A stretch of DNA of 64,000 nucleotides, from NCBI GenBank assembly GCA_024235095.1, contig JACKNC010000001.1, forward strand, positions 2,856,501 through 2,920,500. The letters run 5' to 3'. How positions within the stretch are numbered: position 1 is the first letter of the stretch; the number at the start of each line of letters is the position of its first letter. Shown piece after piece: positions 52,094 through 60,754 of the stretch. The translations under genes were made by a program, and so were the position numbers. The notes under the pieces were generated by a model. That model searched no databases and had not been told where the DNA came from. It was given only the letters and a program-made list of their open reading frames with translations. This DNA comes from Gammaproteobacteria bacterium (GTDB taxonomy: Bacteria; Pseudomonadota; Gammaproteobacteria; Competibacterales; Competibacteraceae).

Positions 52094-52094
52094 T

Positions 52095-53117
52095 TCAGCG
52101 CGGCGCTTTTTCCTGGGGAACGGGCAATAGCTCGAAATAAACCAGAAAGGTCGATTGCCAGGCGCTGCAGTTATCATCGCTGATCATGAAAAATCGCTGC
52201 TCCCGGTGACGGGTCAGACCCTCGAAATTGTCCAGCAACCAGCCCTGACTGCTATCGAAAACCGCCACATTGGCGACATTCAGTAGCGCTGCTTTTCCCG
52301 GCGTGGGCAATTCGGTCCGGCGCAGACTGATAATCAGGGGACGTAAAGGCGCGACAAAGGCCCGTTCCAGGGTCAGAAGACTGCCATCCGGCAGAGCCGC
52401 CATGTCGACCAGCGCGCTTTCCGGCGCAGGACCGAGAGGATAGCTCCAGGAGCGGCCACCATCGAGTTGAAAGAGGCGAACCTGATCCGACGGCTCGTTG
52501 CGTAGTGACACTTCCGTTCCGACCAACGGCCCCCAGCGTGGGTGAATCGTGATGGCTTCCAACGCCTGATTTTCATCGCGATAGTGGCGTCGATTCCTGA
52601 GCGGCGCGGGTAATTTTTCGTCACCCTGCCGATGGCCGGTTGGCGTGTAGCGAACCACTCTGGGCCTTCTTTCATAGGAGACCAGCAATTCTGTGTCGTT
52701 CTGAATGGCGTTTTCGCCATTGCGTATGGCTAGACCTTCGGCATCGTTGTAGGGAAATCGCAATGGCTGGTCACGGCTGTCCCGCAGAGGATAAGCCGCC
52801 ATCAACTGAACTCCCGTCAAATAGCCCTGCTCGCTGAATTCCGGTCGCAAGTGAAACAGGGCGCCAAAGTCGGAGAGAGCATACAGAATGCTGGCGTCCT
52901 CGTCCCAGGCTAATCCCGATAGACCGCACAACCGTTGTCCATTGATTTCGGTATTGGCCAACCGCAATGCACCCAGCAGGCGAATCCCGGCGTAAACTTC
53001 CCCGACGCTAACCTGATCGGCCAACGTAATCGGGGTTGTCTTAAACTCCTGGGTCGCGCAGGTGCTGGCGTTTAGTCCAACCATCAAGATGCAAATCAGT
53101 AATAAGCGACGAGGCAT
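52095..53117 (-). CDS. Secreted esterase-like/phytase-like domain protein
   Basis: 340 residues from ATG 53117 after GGAG. Signal peptide MPRRLLLICILMVGLNASTC. The mature part has LCGLSGLAWDEDASILYALS, NDAEGLAI and LLDNFEGLTRHREQRFFMIS, the esterase-like activity of phytase family of beta-propeller-like proteins. Substrate unknown. Its downstream end abuts the tandem repeats. Confidence 0.8.
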   Translation of the reverse strand: MPRRLLLICILMVGLNASTCATQEFKTTPITLADQVSVGEVYAGIRLLGALRLANTEINGQRLCGLSGLAWDEDASILYALSDFGALFHLRPEFSEQGYLTGVQLMAAYPLRDSRDQPLRFPYNDAEGLAIRNGENAIQNDTELLVSYERRPRVVRYTPTGHRQGDEKLPAPLRNRRHYRDENQALEAITIHPRWGPLVGTEVSLRNEPSDQVRLFQLDGGRSWSYPLGPAPESALVDMAALPDGSLLTLERAFVAPLRPLIISLRRTELPTPGKAALLNVANVAVFDSSQGWLLDNFEGLTRHREQRFFMISDDNCSAWQSTFLVYFELLPVPQEKAPR

Positions 53118-53803
53118 GAGGACTCCAGTTAAGATCGCCACGGTGCAAGTTGAAACGGATGAACCATTAAGGCGCTAAGAAGCGTTTTCGTACAGCTAAG
53201 GCGATCCGTGAATTTCCCCTTTCGCGAAGGGGCTTCAGAGTAGCGTAGATACAAGGTTAGATTGCCGTCTTTTTGGCAACACAACCAGCGGCGATTCCCA
53301 TTTCTTATGCTATGATTATGCCTTATGGTAAGCGTCAATTCAGGGCAGGTTCAGGATGGTGTGGCACAATCTTCCGTTACCGCGCAGGATTGCCCCTTTG
53401 TCAGAAGCCGACTGGCGTATTTCCCCCTTTGCAAAAGGGAACGTCAACGTAATTCCCCTCTTTGCAAAAAGGAACGCCGACGCAATTCCCCCTTTGTAAA
53501 AGGGGGCAAGGGGGGATTCCACCTTGACGCAACAAACTTTTGCAGTAAACTTGACGTGATCGTAGTTTTCAAGCAACATAACAACAAGTTTGTATCTTTT
53601 TTTCACGATGCGCCCGACCCGAGACGACTAGACCTTGGTGAATCTGCGAGAATTAGAGGTATGGCGTGGGTTATTGGTGTTTTTTTACGAGTCATCGTCT
53701 CATTTCCTTGAATCCGTATTGATTCATGGGGTAGTCTTTGCGGGTGTGTTTCACCACGAAATTTTTAGGTTGTTGTTTTCCTACAACGGTGAGGTAAGTT
53801 AAT
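53118..53803. other. Non-coding, repeat-rich leader of the surface-protein gene
   Basis: Nearly 690 bases without a credible gene. It holds a hairpin CCCCTTTCGCGAAGGGG near 53216, the tandem repeats at 53386-53520, and an AT-rich stretch before the ATG at 53804. It probably contains a long leader or the promoter of the surface-protein gene. Confidence 0.5.
53386..53520. repeat. Degenerate tandem array of palindromic units
   Basis: Four consecutive units of about 30-33 bases, each starting ATT(T)CCCC...TTTG. The second and third contain TTTGCAAAAGGGAACG and TTTGCAAAAAGGAACG plus a GTCAACGTA or GCCGACGCA tail. The last ends in GGGGGCAAGGGGGG. It is derived from the same palindromic family. Confidence 0.75.
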
Positions 53804-56800
53804 ATGGCTTTTCAAACTCAAGACGCTAAAACCATTAGCTGGTTCTATGCTGCTGCTTTCGGGCGGACGCCGGTGCCGGATTCGACGGCGACGGATAATG
53901 GCGACCTTGGCGGTCTGATTTTCTGGACCAATGTATTCATCGCGGGGGAGGGAGATTTCGCGCAGTTCCAGGGTAATCTCGATGCGATCGGCGACTTCTT
54001 CGTGGCGTCGGACGAGTTTCAGGCGAAGTATCCAGCCGCACTGACCAACGAACAGTTCGTGACCGCTTTGTATGACAACATGTTGAACCGCGCCCCGGAT
54101 CTGGCGGGATTCAATTTTTGGGTGAATGAGCTGAACAGTGGCCAAAGCCGCGGCGCGGTGCTGGTTGATTTCGCTAATACCGAGGAAAACCAGGGCGCGA
54201 TTCCCAACCAAAGCGCGGCATTGGATAGCTTTATCCTCTTCATTGCAAATGACAACAGCATGCCGAATCCGGTGATCACGCCGGAAGAGGCGACGACCTG
54301 GCTGGCGGACAACCCGACGCTGGATGCGTCTATCATCGACCTGCCGCTGGACACCACGGCTCCGACTATCGACGCCGATCAAACAGCGACCTACTCCGAG
54401 GGTTCCACCGCTGATGCGATCCTGCTTACCTTAGATGCAGCGGATAACGTGGGCGGCAGCGGCATTGAGAGCTTCGCCATCGTTAGCGGCGATGACAACC
54501 ATTATTTCGAGATTGACGCCGACGGCAACATCAGCCTGACGGCGGCGGGCGCAGCAGCGGGCGCGGCGTCCAACAGCGCCACGGTCGATCCTGATACCTT
54601 TACCCTGGGTGTTACCGCGACCGACCGGGCAGGCAATACCTCGACGGCGGTCGATGTGGTCCTGACCGTAGCCGATGTTACGCCGCCGGCCCTGAGTTCG
54701 GCGCTGGTTGGGCCGACTTCGATCATTCTGGCCTACAACGAGAACCTGGACGCCACTAAACTGCCGCTGCCCACCGATTTTGCAGTGACGCAGAATGGGA
54801 CGACGGCTGTTAGCGTCAACTCAGTGACCATCAGCGGCTCCTCGGTGACGCTGGCGCTGGCGGCGGCTCCGACGGGTACCGTGACGGTGTCCTACACGCC
54901 GAATGCGGATACGGGCAAGCAATTGCAGGATCTGGCAGGCAATCCAGCGGTGGCGCTGGCCAACCAGGCCACGCAGGGCGATACGACCGCGCCGATCTTG
55001 ATGAGTACTGAACCGGCGGATAGCGCCACCGATGTAGCGGTGGGCGTCAATATCGTGATGAACTTCTCCGAGACAGTGAAGGCGGGGACGGGAAATATCA
55101 TCATCGCCAACAGCGCCGATGGAACCGATACCCGCACGATCAGTGTCACCGATACCTCGCAGGTGACCTTCAGCGGTGCGAAGATGACCATCAACCCGAC
55201 AGCCGATCTGAAGGCTAATGGCAGCTATACGGTCACGATGGGCGCGGGTGTGGTTGAAGACCTGGTCGGGAATGACTTTGCCGGTCTGAGTGGCACTGAC
55301 TTGAACTTCTCCACGCCGGGCGGTGGCGGTGGCACAGAGGGCCAAATTTTTGCGCTCACTACCAGCACTGACGTTATTCCGGGACTGATCGGTTCGCTGG
55401 GCACCACAAACACTGATGGCGATGACACGATTATCGGTGGATCGGGTTCCGCCGGTGGTAGCAACACGCTAGGTTCCGCTGATAGCATTAATGCAGGCAA
55501 GGGTACTGACACTCTCAAGTTCACATCGGAGGGTAGTGGTGCCGCTGTCAGCGTCACACCGAACCTGACCTCGGTGGAAAAGGTGTTCATCCAGGGTCTC
55601 GCCATGGGCGGCACTGTTGTTAATATGGTGAATGCAACGGGTACAACCGAGATCTGGAACGAACGTTCTACGGATGCGGGCGGCGTGCTCGTCACCAATG
55701 TTCAGGAACAGGCAATTGTCGGCGTCAAGGGCGAAATTACTGGTGCAAGTTATTATGCGGTTGCGTTTAAGGACAGCCTGGTTTCCGGCGCAAATGATGC
55801 GATTACTATCGCCCTGGATGGCGCCACGCTTGGTGTCTTGGCGGTAGGCGACACAAGTTTAGCTAACGAGTTTGAGACGCTGAAATTCGTTGGAACTGGC
55901 GTTAATAAGGTTACCACCCTGTGGGATAGTTTCGGTGCTGCTCTGAACACCACCAAAACCGTGGAATTTTCCGGTGCGGGTTCTATTGCTATTGTAGCTC
56001 CGCTTGCCGCGACCGTCACCACGGTTGACGCAACCAGCAATAGCGGCGGCGTATCGGTGGATGTGAGCGCTACGGGCACTTTGATGGCAACTGGCGGCTC
56101 GGGCAATGACACCTTTAAAATGGGCGCCAGCCTAACGACCGCTGATACGTTAGCAGGCGGTGCGGGCGTTAATACCATCGGCATTACTACCGGCACGTCA
56201 TTGGTGGATAGCTTGAAAGTCACCAACTTCCAGACCTTGGACGTGGGTGGCGCTGATGCCAACGCGAATACCTACAACCTGTCGAAGCTGACTGGCATCA
56301 CCAAGGTACAGGTAAGCGCTCCTACGAACGCGACAGCCGGTAACGAGGTAATTATTAACAACCTCGCTAAAGGCGCAAGCATTGAGATTGACGCTTCGAT
56401 TGCGGGTGCATTGCAGGTAACGGGTGACTTGATTATCAATGTTAATGGCGCGGGCGCTGGTAGCCCGAACGATACGATCGATGTTCTGATCAAGAACAAG
56501 GCGGCCTTCGATACCACGGGTAACTTGGTCATCAACGACATCGAGACGGTCAACTTGACCTCTGACAAGGGGACTACCAGCGGCGATGTTAAGCACACGA
56601 TTGCACAACTGACGGACGCAGCTGCAACTACGGTTGCGGTTCATGCCGGTTCTGGTCAGCTCGCCATCACCAACTTGGAAACATTGGCTTTGGTGCTGTT
56701 CGACGCCTCTGCGGCTACGCAAAAGGTTGAATTGACCACGGGTGCTGATGTCTTCACGGCGCTTAACGGCGTAGCCTTCAAGCTGGGGGCTGGTAACGAC

Positions 56801-57289
56801 CTGCTGGACCTGACGGGCGCTACAGTGACTGGCGATATTCTCGTCACCGGCGGCGCTGGGGGTGACGCGATCACCCTGACGGCGGCTGGTCAGGTGGAAA
56901 AGTTGATTTATACCGCTGCGGGTCAATCCAATGTAGGCGTGACCAACAGTGAAAACAACTTTGATAAAATCGCTAACTTCACGACGACTGAGGACAAGAT
57001 TGACCTGAAGGCTTTTGGGTTCACCGGCGCTTTGACCAGTGCCTTGAAGGTTGGTGCAGCGGCTGACATTGATGTGACTACGGGTGTGCTGGCAGCGGGC
57101 AAGGAAGCAAATTTCTTCGGTGCAGGCGCAGATCAACGCGCAGTAGTCATTGTCGATGATGGTGCTGACACGTGGGTTTATGTGGATGCTAACAAGGACG
57201 GTAGCTTTAACAGTGGCGATCTTGCCATTGAGTTGACTGGATTGACCGGAGGGACCATACCGGTTCTGGGTGACTTTACATTTGTCTAA
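53804..57289 (+). CDS. Large DUF4214 / Ig-like / RTX-like surface protein
   Basis: 1161 residues, acidic, no N-terminal signal peptide. The N-terminus is DUF4214 (ISWFYAAAFGRTPVPDS; NMLNRAPDLAGFNFWVNEL). Next come a cadherin-like segment (about 185-295), Ig-like/SbsA-type modules (TPPALSSALVGPTSIILAY; STEPADSATDVAVGVNIVMN), and a GGGGG hinge near 506. The long C-terminal half has glycine/aspartate-rich repeats (ATGGSGNDTFKMGA, KLGAGNDLLDLTGA) and ends in DGDxx-like DANKDGSFNSGDLAIEL and DFTFV. This suggests type I secretion and a Ca2+-dependent S-layer or adhesin role (inference). No transporter is adjacent. GGTGAGGT precedes the ATG. Confidence 0.85.
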   Translation: MAFQTQDAKTISWFYAAAFGRTPVPDSTATDNGDLGGLIFWTNVFIAGEGDFAQFQGNLDAIGDFFVASDEFQAKYPAALTNEQFVTALYDNMLNRAPDLAGFNFWVNELNSGQSRGAVLVDFANTEENQGAIPNQSAALDSFILFIANDNSMPNPVITPEEATTWLADNPTLDASIIDLPLDTTAPTIDADQTATYSEGSTADAILLTLDAADNVGGSGIESFAIVSGDDNHYFEIDADGNISLTAAGAAAGAASNSATVDPDTFTLGVTATDRAGNTSTAVDVVLTVADVTPPALSSALVGPTSIILAYNENLDATKLPLPTDFAVTQNGTTAVSVNSVTISGSSVTLALAAAPTGTVTVSYTPNADTGKQLQDLAGNPAVALANQATQGDTTAPILMSTEPADSATDVAVGVNIVMNFSETVKAGTGNIIIANSADGTDTRTISVTDTSQVTFSGAKMTINPTADLKANGSYTVTMGAGVVEDLVGNDFAGLSGTDLNFSTPGGGGGTEGQIFALTTSTDVIPGLIGSLGTTNTDGDDTIIGGSGSAGGSNTLGSADSINAGKGTDTLKFTSEGSGAAVSVTPNLTSVEKVFIQGLAMGGTVVNMVNATGTTEIWNERSTDAGGVLVTNVQEQAIVGVKGEITGASYYAVAFKDSLVSGANDAITIALDGATLGVLAVGDTSLANEFETLKFVGTGVNKVTTLWDSFGAALNTTKTVEFSGAGSIAIVAPLAATVTTVDATSNSGGVSVDVSATGTLMATGGSGNDTFKMGASLTTADTLAGGAGVNTIGITTGTSLVDSLKVTNFQTLDVGGADANANTYNLSKLTGITKVQVSAPTNATAGNEVIINNLAKGASIEIDASIAGALQVTGDLIINVNGAGAGSPNDTIDVLIKNKAAFDTTGNLVINDIETVNLTSDKGTTSGDVKHTIAQLTDAAATTVAVHAGSGQLAITNLETLALVLFDASAATQKVELTTGADVFTALNGVAFKLGAGNDLLDLTGATVTGDILVTGGAGGDAITLTAAGQVEKLIYTAAGQSNVGVTNSENNFDKIANFTTTEDKIDLKAFGFTGALTSALKVGAAADIDVTTGVLAAGKEANFFGAGADQRAVVIVDDGADTWVYVDANKDGSFNSGDLAIELTGLTGGTIPVLGDFTFV

Positions 57290-57346
57290 TGTCTTAGCGT
57301 TTGTCAGGCTGTATCGACTAAGACCTGATTGAAGGGTTGTAAACAG

Positions 57347-57390
57347 ACCCCCCCGCCCTGTGATGAATAGGGCGGGGGGGTTGTCTTTTT
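57347..57390 (+). terminator. Strong rho-independent terminator of the surface-protein gene
   Basis: A 13-bp perfect stem ACCCCCCCGCCCT / AGGGCGGGGGGGT with a 9-base loop, followed by TGTCTTTTT. It starts 57 bases after the stop codon. Confidence 0.93.
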
Positions 57391-57434
57391 GGGAAATAGG
57401 GGATAGACCACAGTTTTAAATCGAGATCAATCTG

Positions 57435-57632
57435 ATGAACCATAAACTGACCGTCATCTACTGGAAAAGCGAACACTTTTGGTTGGGTAAACTACTTGAA
57501 CACCCGGAAATTATGACGCAAGGTGAAACACTCGAAGAGCTTGAAGAAAATCTTCTCGATGCCTATCGAGCTATGATTTTGGATGATGTGCCGGAGGATC
57601 ATGGAATTAAAGAATTAACCTATGAAGCGTAA
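57435..57632 (+). CDS. hicB: HicB-like antitoxin
   Basis: 65 residues of the HicB partial-RNase-H fold (YWKSEHFWLGKLLEHPEIMT, GETLEELEENLLDAYRAMI). It lacks a C-terminal DNA-binding domain, a short form. It overlaps the HicA frame by 11 bases and precedes it, so the antitoxin comes first. Confidence 0.85.
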   Translation: MNHKLTVIYWKSEHFWLGKLLEHPEIMTQGETLEELEENLLDAYRAMILDDVPEDHGIKELTYEA

Positions 57633-57801
57633 TGAGCTGATCCGTGCGTTATTAGCGGCGGGTTGTGTTCTACATCGGCACGGCGGGCGCCACGATATTT
57701 ACCTCAATCCAGCAACCGGCCAAAAACAATCCGTACCCAGACACGCCGATATTGACGAACACTTGGCAAGTCATATTAAGAAACACTTAGGCGTCTTGTA
57801 G
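57622..57801 (+). CDS. hicA: HicA-like mRNA interferase toxin
   Basis: 59 residues: MKRNELIRALLAAGCVLHRH then GGRHDIYLNP, with the catalytic histidine in HGGRHDIY and the SVPRHADIDEHLASHIKKHL tail. HicA cleaves mRNA as part of a toxin-antitoxin pair. The frame is complete and uninterrupted. Confidence 0.85.
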   Translation: MKRNELIRALLAAGCVLHRHGGRHDIYLNPATGQKQSVPRHADIDEHLASHIKKHLGVL

Positions 57802-57836
57802 CCGCGTTGGTGAGGTTGCGGTCTATTGCACAAAAT

Positions 57837-57879
57837 CCCCCCCAGCCCCCCTTTTTCAAAGGGGGGGCTGAACGGTTAC
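57837..57879. repeat. C-run/G-run palindromic repeat after hicA
   Basis: CCCCCC-TTTTTCAAA-GGGGGGG followed by CTGAACGGTTAC. It separates the HicBA pair from the DUF4258/DUF2283 pair. Confidence 0.85.
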
Positions 57880-57909
57880 TTTCTATCCAAAGAATTGTGG
57901 ATTATTAAC

Positions 57910-58159
57910 ATGGATTTTGTATTGACCGACCATGCACGAAAGGCGGATTTTAAAACGTCAAATTAACCTGGAATGGATTAAAGACGCTTTAGAATATCCG
58001 GCAAGGATAGAATCTGATCTTGATGATGGAAACGTGGTGCATGTTCTGCGGCCTATTGCTGAACGAGGTTTTCGTGTCTTGCGTGTCATCTACAACGAAA
58101 CCGCTAATCCCCATGTGGTTGTGACTGCCTATTTTGATAATGAGGTGAAGGATCTATGA
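57910..58159 (+). pseudogene. DUF4258-domain protein with N-terminal frameshift
   Basis: The ATG at 57910 starts MDFVLTDHARK, the normal DUF4258 opening, but then runs out of frame and stops at 57966. One frame over, from about 57943, the expected continuation follows: RILKRQINLEWIKDALEYPA, then a HVLRP segment and FRVLRVIYNETANPHVVVTA. One extra base near 57943 explains both. A shorter protein from ATG 57932 (75 residues) is possible but lacks the conserved histidine opening and a ribosome-binding site. Confidence 0.7.
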
Positions 58160-58344
58160 AAATTGAATTTGATCCCCAAGCAGATGCCGCTTATCTTGAA
58201 TTGATTGAAGGCCATGTAGAGCGATCCGAACCGATACAAGCAGGGATTATTGCTGACTTTGACGAACAAGGACGCCTGATGGGGATCGAAATTCTGCATA
58301 TCAGCAAACGCGCAACGCTTGAGCCTGTAAAAAAAGCTGCGTAG
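58156..58344 (+). CDS. DUF2283-domain protein
   Basis: 62 residues, MKIEFDPQADAAYLELIEGH, ending with GIEILHISKRA: a DUF2283 protein. These commonly sit next to DUF4258 genes and the pair may behave as a toxin-antitoxin-like module (inference). It overlaps the upstream frame by ATGA. Confidence 0.8.
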   Translation: MKIEFDPQADAAYLELIEGHVERSEPIQAGIIADFDEQGRLMGIEILHISKRATLEPVKKAA

Positions 58345-58377
58345 CTTCGTAGGTTGTGAAGTCTCTTTTTGGCAACT

Positions 58378-58416
58378 AAATCCCCCCGACCCCCTTTTTC
58401 AAAGAAGGGAACAGAG
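58378..58416. repeat. Degenerate palindromic repeat copy
   Basis: TCCCCCCGACCCCCTTTTTC then AAAGAAGGGAAC: the G-run has decayed. It lies upstream of the DUF3782-like gene. Confidence 0.6.
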
Positions 58417-58508
58417 AACGAGAGTAGATGAACTGTGCTGGGAGACTGGGGTGATTTTTTATGGAGGTGCGATACGGCGTATACTGTTCACATTGAGTGG
58501 AAGAGAGA

Positions 58509-59219
58509 ATGACGATGGCAACAACTTATGAAGAGATTTTAGAATTGTTCCGCGAGACGGATCGGAAGTTTCAGGACACGAACCGAGGTATTAAGGAATT
58601 GCTGGACGCGCAAAAGGAGACGGATCGGAAGTTTCAGGAAACGGATCGGTTGCTCAAAGAACGATTCCAGGAGACGGATCGGAAGTTTCAGGAAACGGAT
58701 CGGTTGCTCAAAGAACGATTCCAGGAGACCGACCAAAAGTTTCAAGAGACCGAGCGATTGTTGAAAGAGCAATCCCAAGCCACTAAAGCCCTTGAAGCGC
58801 TGTTCACCAGTCAATGGGGCCGGCTGATGGAATCGCTGGTCGAGGGGGATCTGGTGAACCTGCTGGTGGCCCGAGGGATTGCCATCACCGACACTACCAG
58901 CCGCATCAAGGGCCGCCACCCGGTCGGCGGAAACTATGAGTTCGACATTATTGCCCATAATGGCGATGAGATCGTAGTGGTGGAAGTCAAAACGACGTTG
59001 CGCCCGGACGATGTGAAAACCTTCCTGAGCAAACTGGATCATCTCAAGGAATGGCTACCCCGGTATGCCCACAACCGGATTTATGGCGCGATGGCGTGGC
59101 TCACGGCGGACGCCAGCGTCGAGGCGATGGCGATCAAGCGCGGACTGTTCAGCATCCGGGCCACGGGCGATTCCGCCACGATTCAGAATGATTCGGCCTT
59201 TACTCCACGAGCGTGGTAG
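58509..59219 (+). CDS. Coiled-coil plus PD-(D/E)XK-like nuclease domain protein (DUF3782-like)
   Basis: About 236 residues. The N-terminal half is a coiled coil built from ETDRKFQETDRLLKERFQ units; a 54-base DNA unit is repeated twice without change (58617-58670, 58671-58724). The C-terminal half shows EFDIIAHNGDEIVVVEVKTT, a D...ExK arrangement typical of the nuclease-like fold, then WLPRYAHNRIYGAMAWL. Function is unknown; related genes are very frequent in some cyanobacteria and gammaproteobacteria. The start is 58509 or 58515. Confidence 0.75.
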   Translation: MTMATTYEEILELFRETDRKFQDTNRGIKELLDAQKETDRKFQETDRLLKERFQETDRKFQETDRLLKERFQETDQKFQETERLLKEQSQATKALEALFTSQWGRLMESLVEGDLVNLLVARGIAITDTTSRIKGRHPVGGNYEFDIIAHNGDEIVVVEVKTTLRPDDVKTFLSKLDHLKEWLPRYAHNRIYGAMAWLTADASVEAMAIKRGLFSIRATGDSATIQNDSAFTPRAW

Positions 59220-59320
59220 CCGAATAGAATAGCCCTATACAAGGCTATTGAATTTAAAAGTATGGGTAAAAATGGTTCTTCGAGGGTTCTTGTGAAATTC
59301 GGCTCATCTGTAGAGGACCG

Positions 59321-60022
59321 CTATAGCAACTTTTCCCATGCCCTTGCAAGTGTTTCTCTTACATGTTCTTCTATATTCTCACCATGTGCGATAATCACTC
59401 TTTTCGCGTCCCAACTAAGAATTTTTTTTAAGGCGATCTTTACTGCCGCCTTATTTCCCCAGCCCATTTGATATTCAGGCGCAGCCTTTGGATTGTTCCA
59501 CATTCTAAAGATTACTTTCCACCAGAACTGCAGCAATAAACCCGCTTTGTGTCTATAATCGTCTCCGATATTTTCAAGTAAATCAACGAGAATAAGCGTC
59601 TGGGATGGCTTATGGAAAAAAGCCACTTCCCACATGTACTTCGTTCCATGCACCATGACTTGGTCAACAGTATCTTCCCATCTATGGTCTGGCTTATTTC
59701 CGAGAATCCATTCAAACTTAATATCTGGCCGCTTTCTCTCTAATCCTGAGCATAAGAATGTTTCTGCAGTGGGATAATTCTCTTGGAAGTCTTTAACGAA
59801 TAAATGATGATAATAACCAGGCGCGATTATGTACTTTACGACCCCAATTTTATCAATTTGTCTTTTAACTGAATTGGAGATTTTACAAGGATCGTGAATC
59901 ATTAATTCTCCGTTTTCCAACCTCAGAATTGTAGTGCGCCCAAATAAATCCATTCCTCCAAATCGGACTGGATATTCAAGTAACCATATTTGATTCTTTA
60001 CATATTCAGTTAAATGATCCAT
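59321..60022 (-). CDS. DUF4336-like metallo-beta-lactamase-fold protein, AT-rich
   Basis: 233 residues from ATG 60022 after GAGAA. Features: YPVRFGGMDLFGRTTILRLE, a YIIAPGYYHHLFVKDF segment in place of the usual HxHxD, and HGENIEEHVRETLARAW. DUF4336 proteins are distant metallo-hydrolase relatives of unknown function. It is visibly more AT-rich, with runs such as ATTTTTTTTAA, than its neighbours, which suggests horizontal gain. Confidence 0.75.
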   Translation of the reverse strand: MDHLTEYVKNQIWLLEYPVRFGGMDLFGRTTILRLENGELMIHDPCKISNSVKRQIDKIGVVKYIIAPGYYHHLFVKDFQENYPTAETFLCSGLERKRPDIKFEWILGNKPDHRWEDTVDQVMVHGTKYMWEVAFFHKPSQTLILVDLLENIGDDYRHKAGLLLQFWWKVIFRMWNNPKAAPEYQMGWGNKAAVKIALKKILSWDAKRVIIAHGENIEEHVRETLARAWEKLL

Positions 60023-60065
60023 TGATTTGTTCTCAGAATTGTGCGAATTGACTTCCAAACAAAAG

Positions 60066-60236
60066 ATGACGAGACGTCGCCTGCCCAAGGACGATCGACA
60101 GCAGGGGCAACAACCTGTTCAGAAAATTCTGAAACGGTTGGCTCAATTTCAAATTCGACAGTACACTTCCGAGCAGCGGCATCGGTCATCCCCCGGATTC
60201 GGCTTGGGTTTGCTCCTTCGCCTTATCCGAAAATAA
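60066..60236 (+). CDS. Possible small basic protein (56 aa)
   Basis: Open frame MTRRRLPKDDRQQGQQPVQK ending in LGLLLRLIRK. It is highly basic. A weak AAAAGATG context gives no Shine-Dalgarno motif. Its GC content is normal for the genome, unlike the neighbouring DUF4336 gene. It may be a chance frame. Confidence 0.2.
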   Translation: MTRRRLPKDDRQQGQQPVQKILKRLAQFQIRQYTSEQRHRSSPGFGLGLLLRLIRK

Positions 60237-60312
60237 TTCGGTGCCGCTACCCGACCGTACCCCTTCAAAAACTGTCTGAACTTATTGTTTCCATAAGCTA
60301 AGGATTAGAATT

Positions 60313-60741
60313 ATGCATATTCCTGAACAGAGCGAAGACACCGTGCTGGGCAAGATCGCCCGTGGGTCCTCCGCTAAACGGGCCTCTACCCTGATGAATT
60401 ATGGCAATGTGATCGCTATTTTGATTCCATTTCCGCTGCTGATTTTCTGGTTTGGCGCATCGATGCTGGTCTACGCCATGAATCGCCATCACCCGAATCC
60501 CAAGGTAGGCCACTATACTCAACAGGCAGCTTATCGATTTTACGGGATTACGGGATTTTTTATTGTCATTGCCACTTTTATCCCCGGTGGTGGGTGGTGG
60601 TGGCATTTGTTGGCCTGGATTGTGGCGGCGCTGATTCTGATTCCCTGGTCCATTCTCGATCTACGCCGGATTTACCGGGATGAATGGGTCGATATTCCTC
60701 TGGATGACCAAGGACATCCCCTGCTTGGCGCACTCATTTAG
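60313..60741 (+). CDS. Small membrane protein of unknown function
   Basis: 142 residues with three hydrophobic segments (VIAILIPFPLLIFWFGASML; FYGITGFFIVIATFIPGG; LLAWIVAALILIPWSILDLR). AAGGAT lies before the ATG. The C-terminus (YRDEWVDIPLDDQGHPLLG) is cytoplasmic or periplasmic. No family recognised. The GGDEF gene follows 13 bases later. Confidence 0.7.
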   Translation: MHIPEQSEDTVLGKIARGSSAKRASTLMNYGNVIAILIPFPLLIFWFGASMLVYAMNRHHPNPKVGHYTQQAAYRFYGITGFFIVIATFIPGGGWWWHLLAWIVAALILIPWSILDLRRIYRDEWVDIPLDDQGHPLLGALI

Positions 60742-60754
60742 CAGACTTTTCTGT

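Noticed and set aside
53386..53520. Possible CRISPR array
   Set aside because: Units are degenerate palindromes directly abutting each other, with no unique spacers and no cas genes.
56198..57136. 312-aa minus-strand frame inside the surface-protein gene
   Set aside because: Shadow of the repetitive glycine/threonine-rich plus-strand gene; no motif or RBS.
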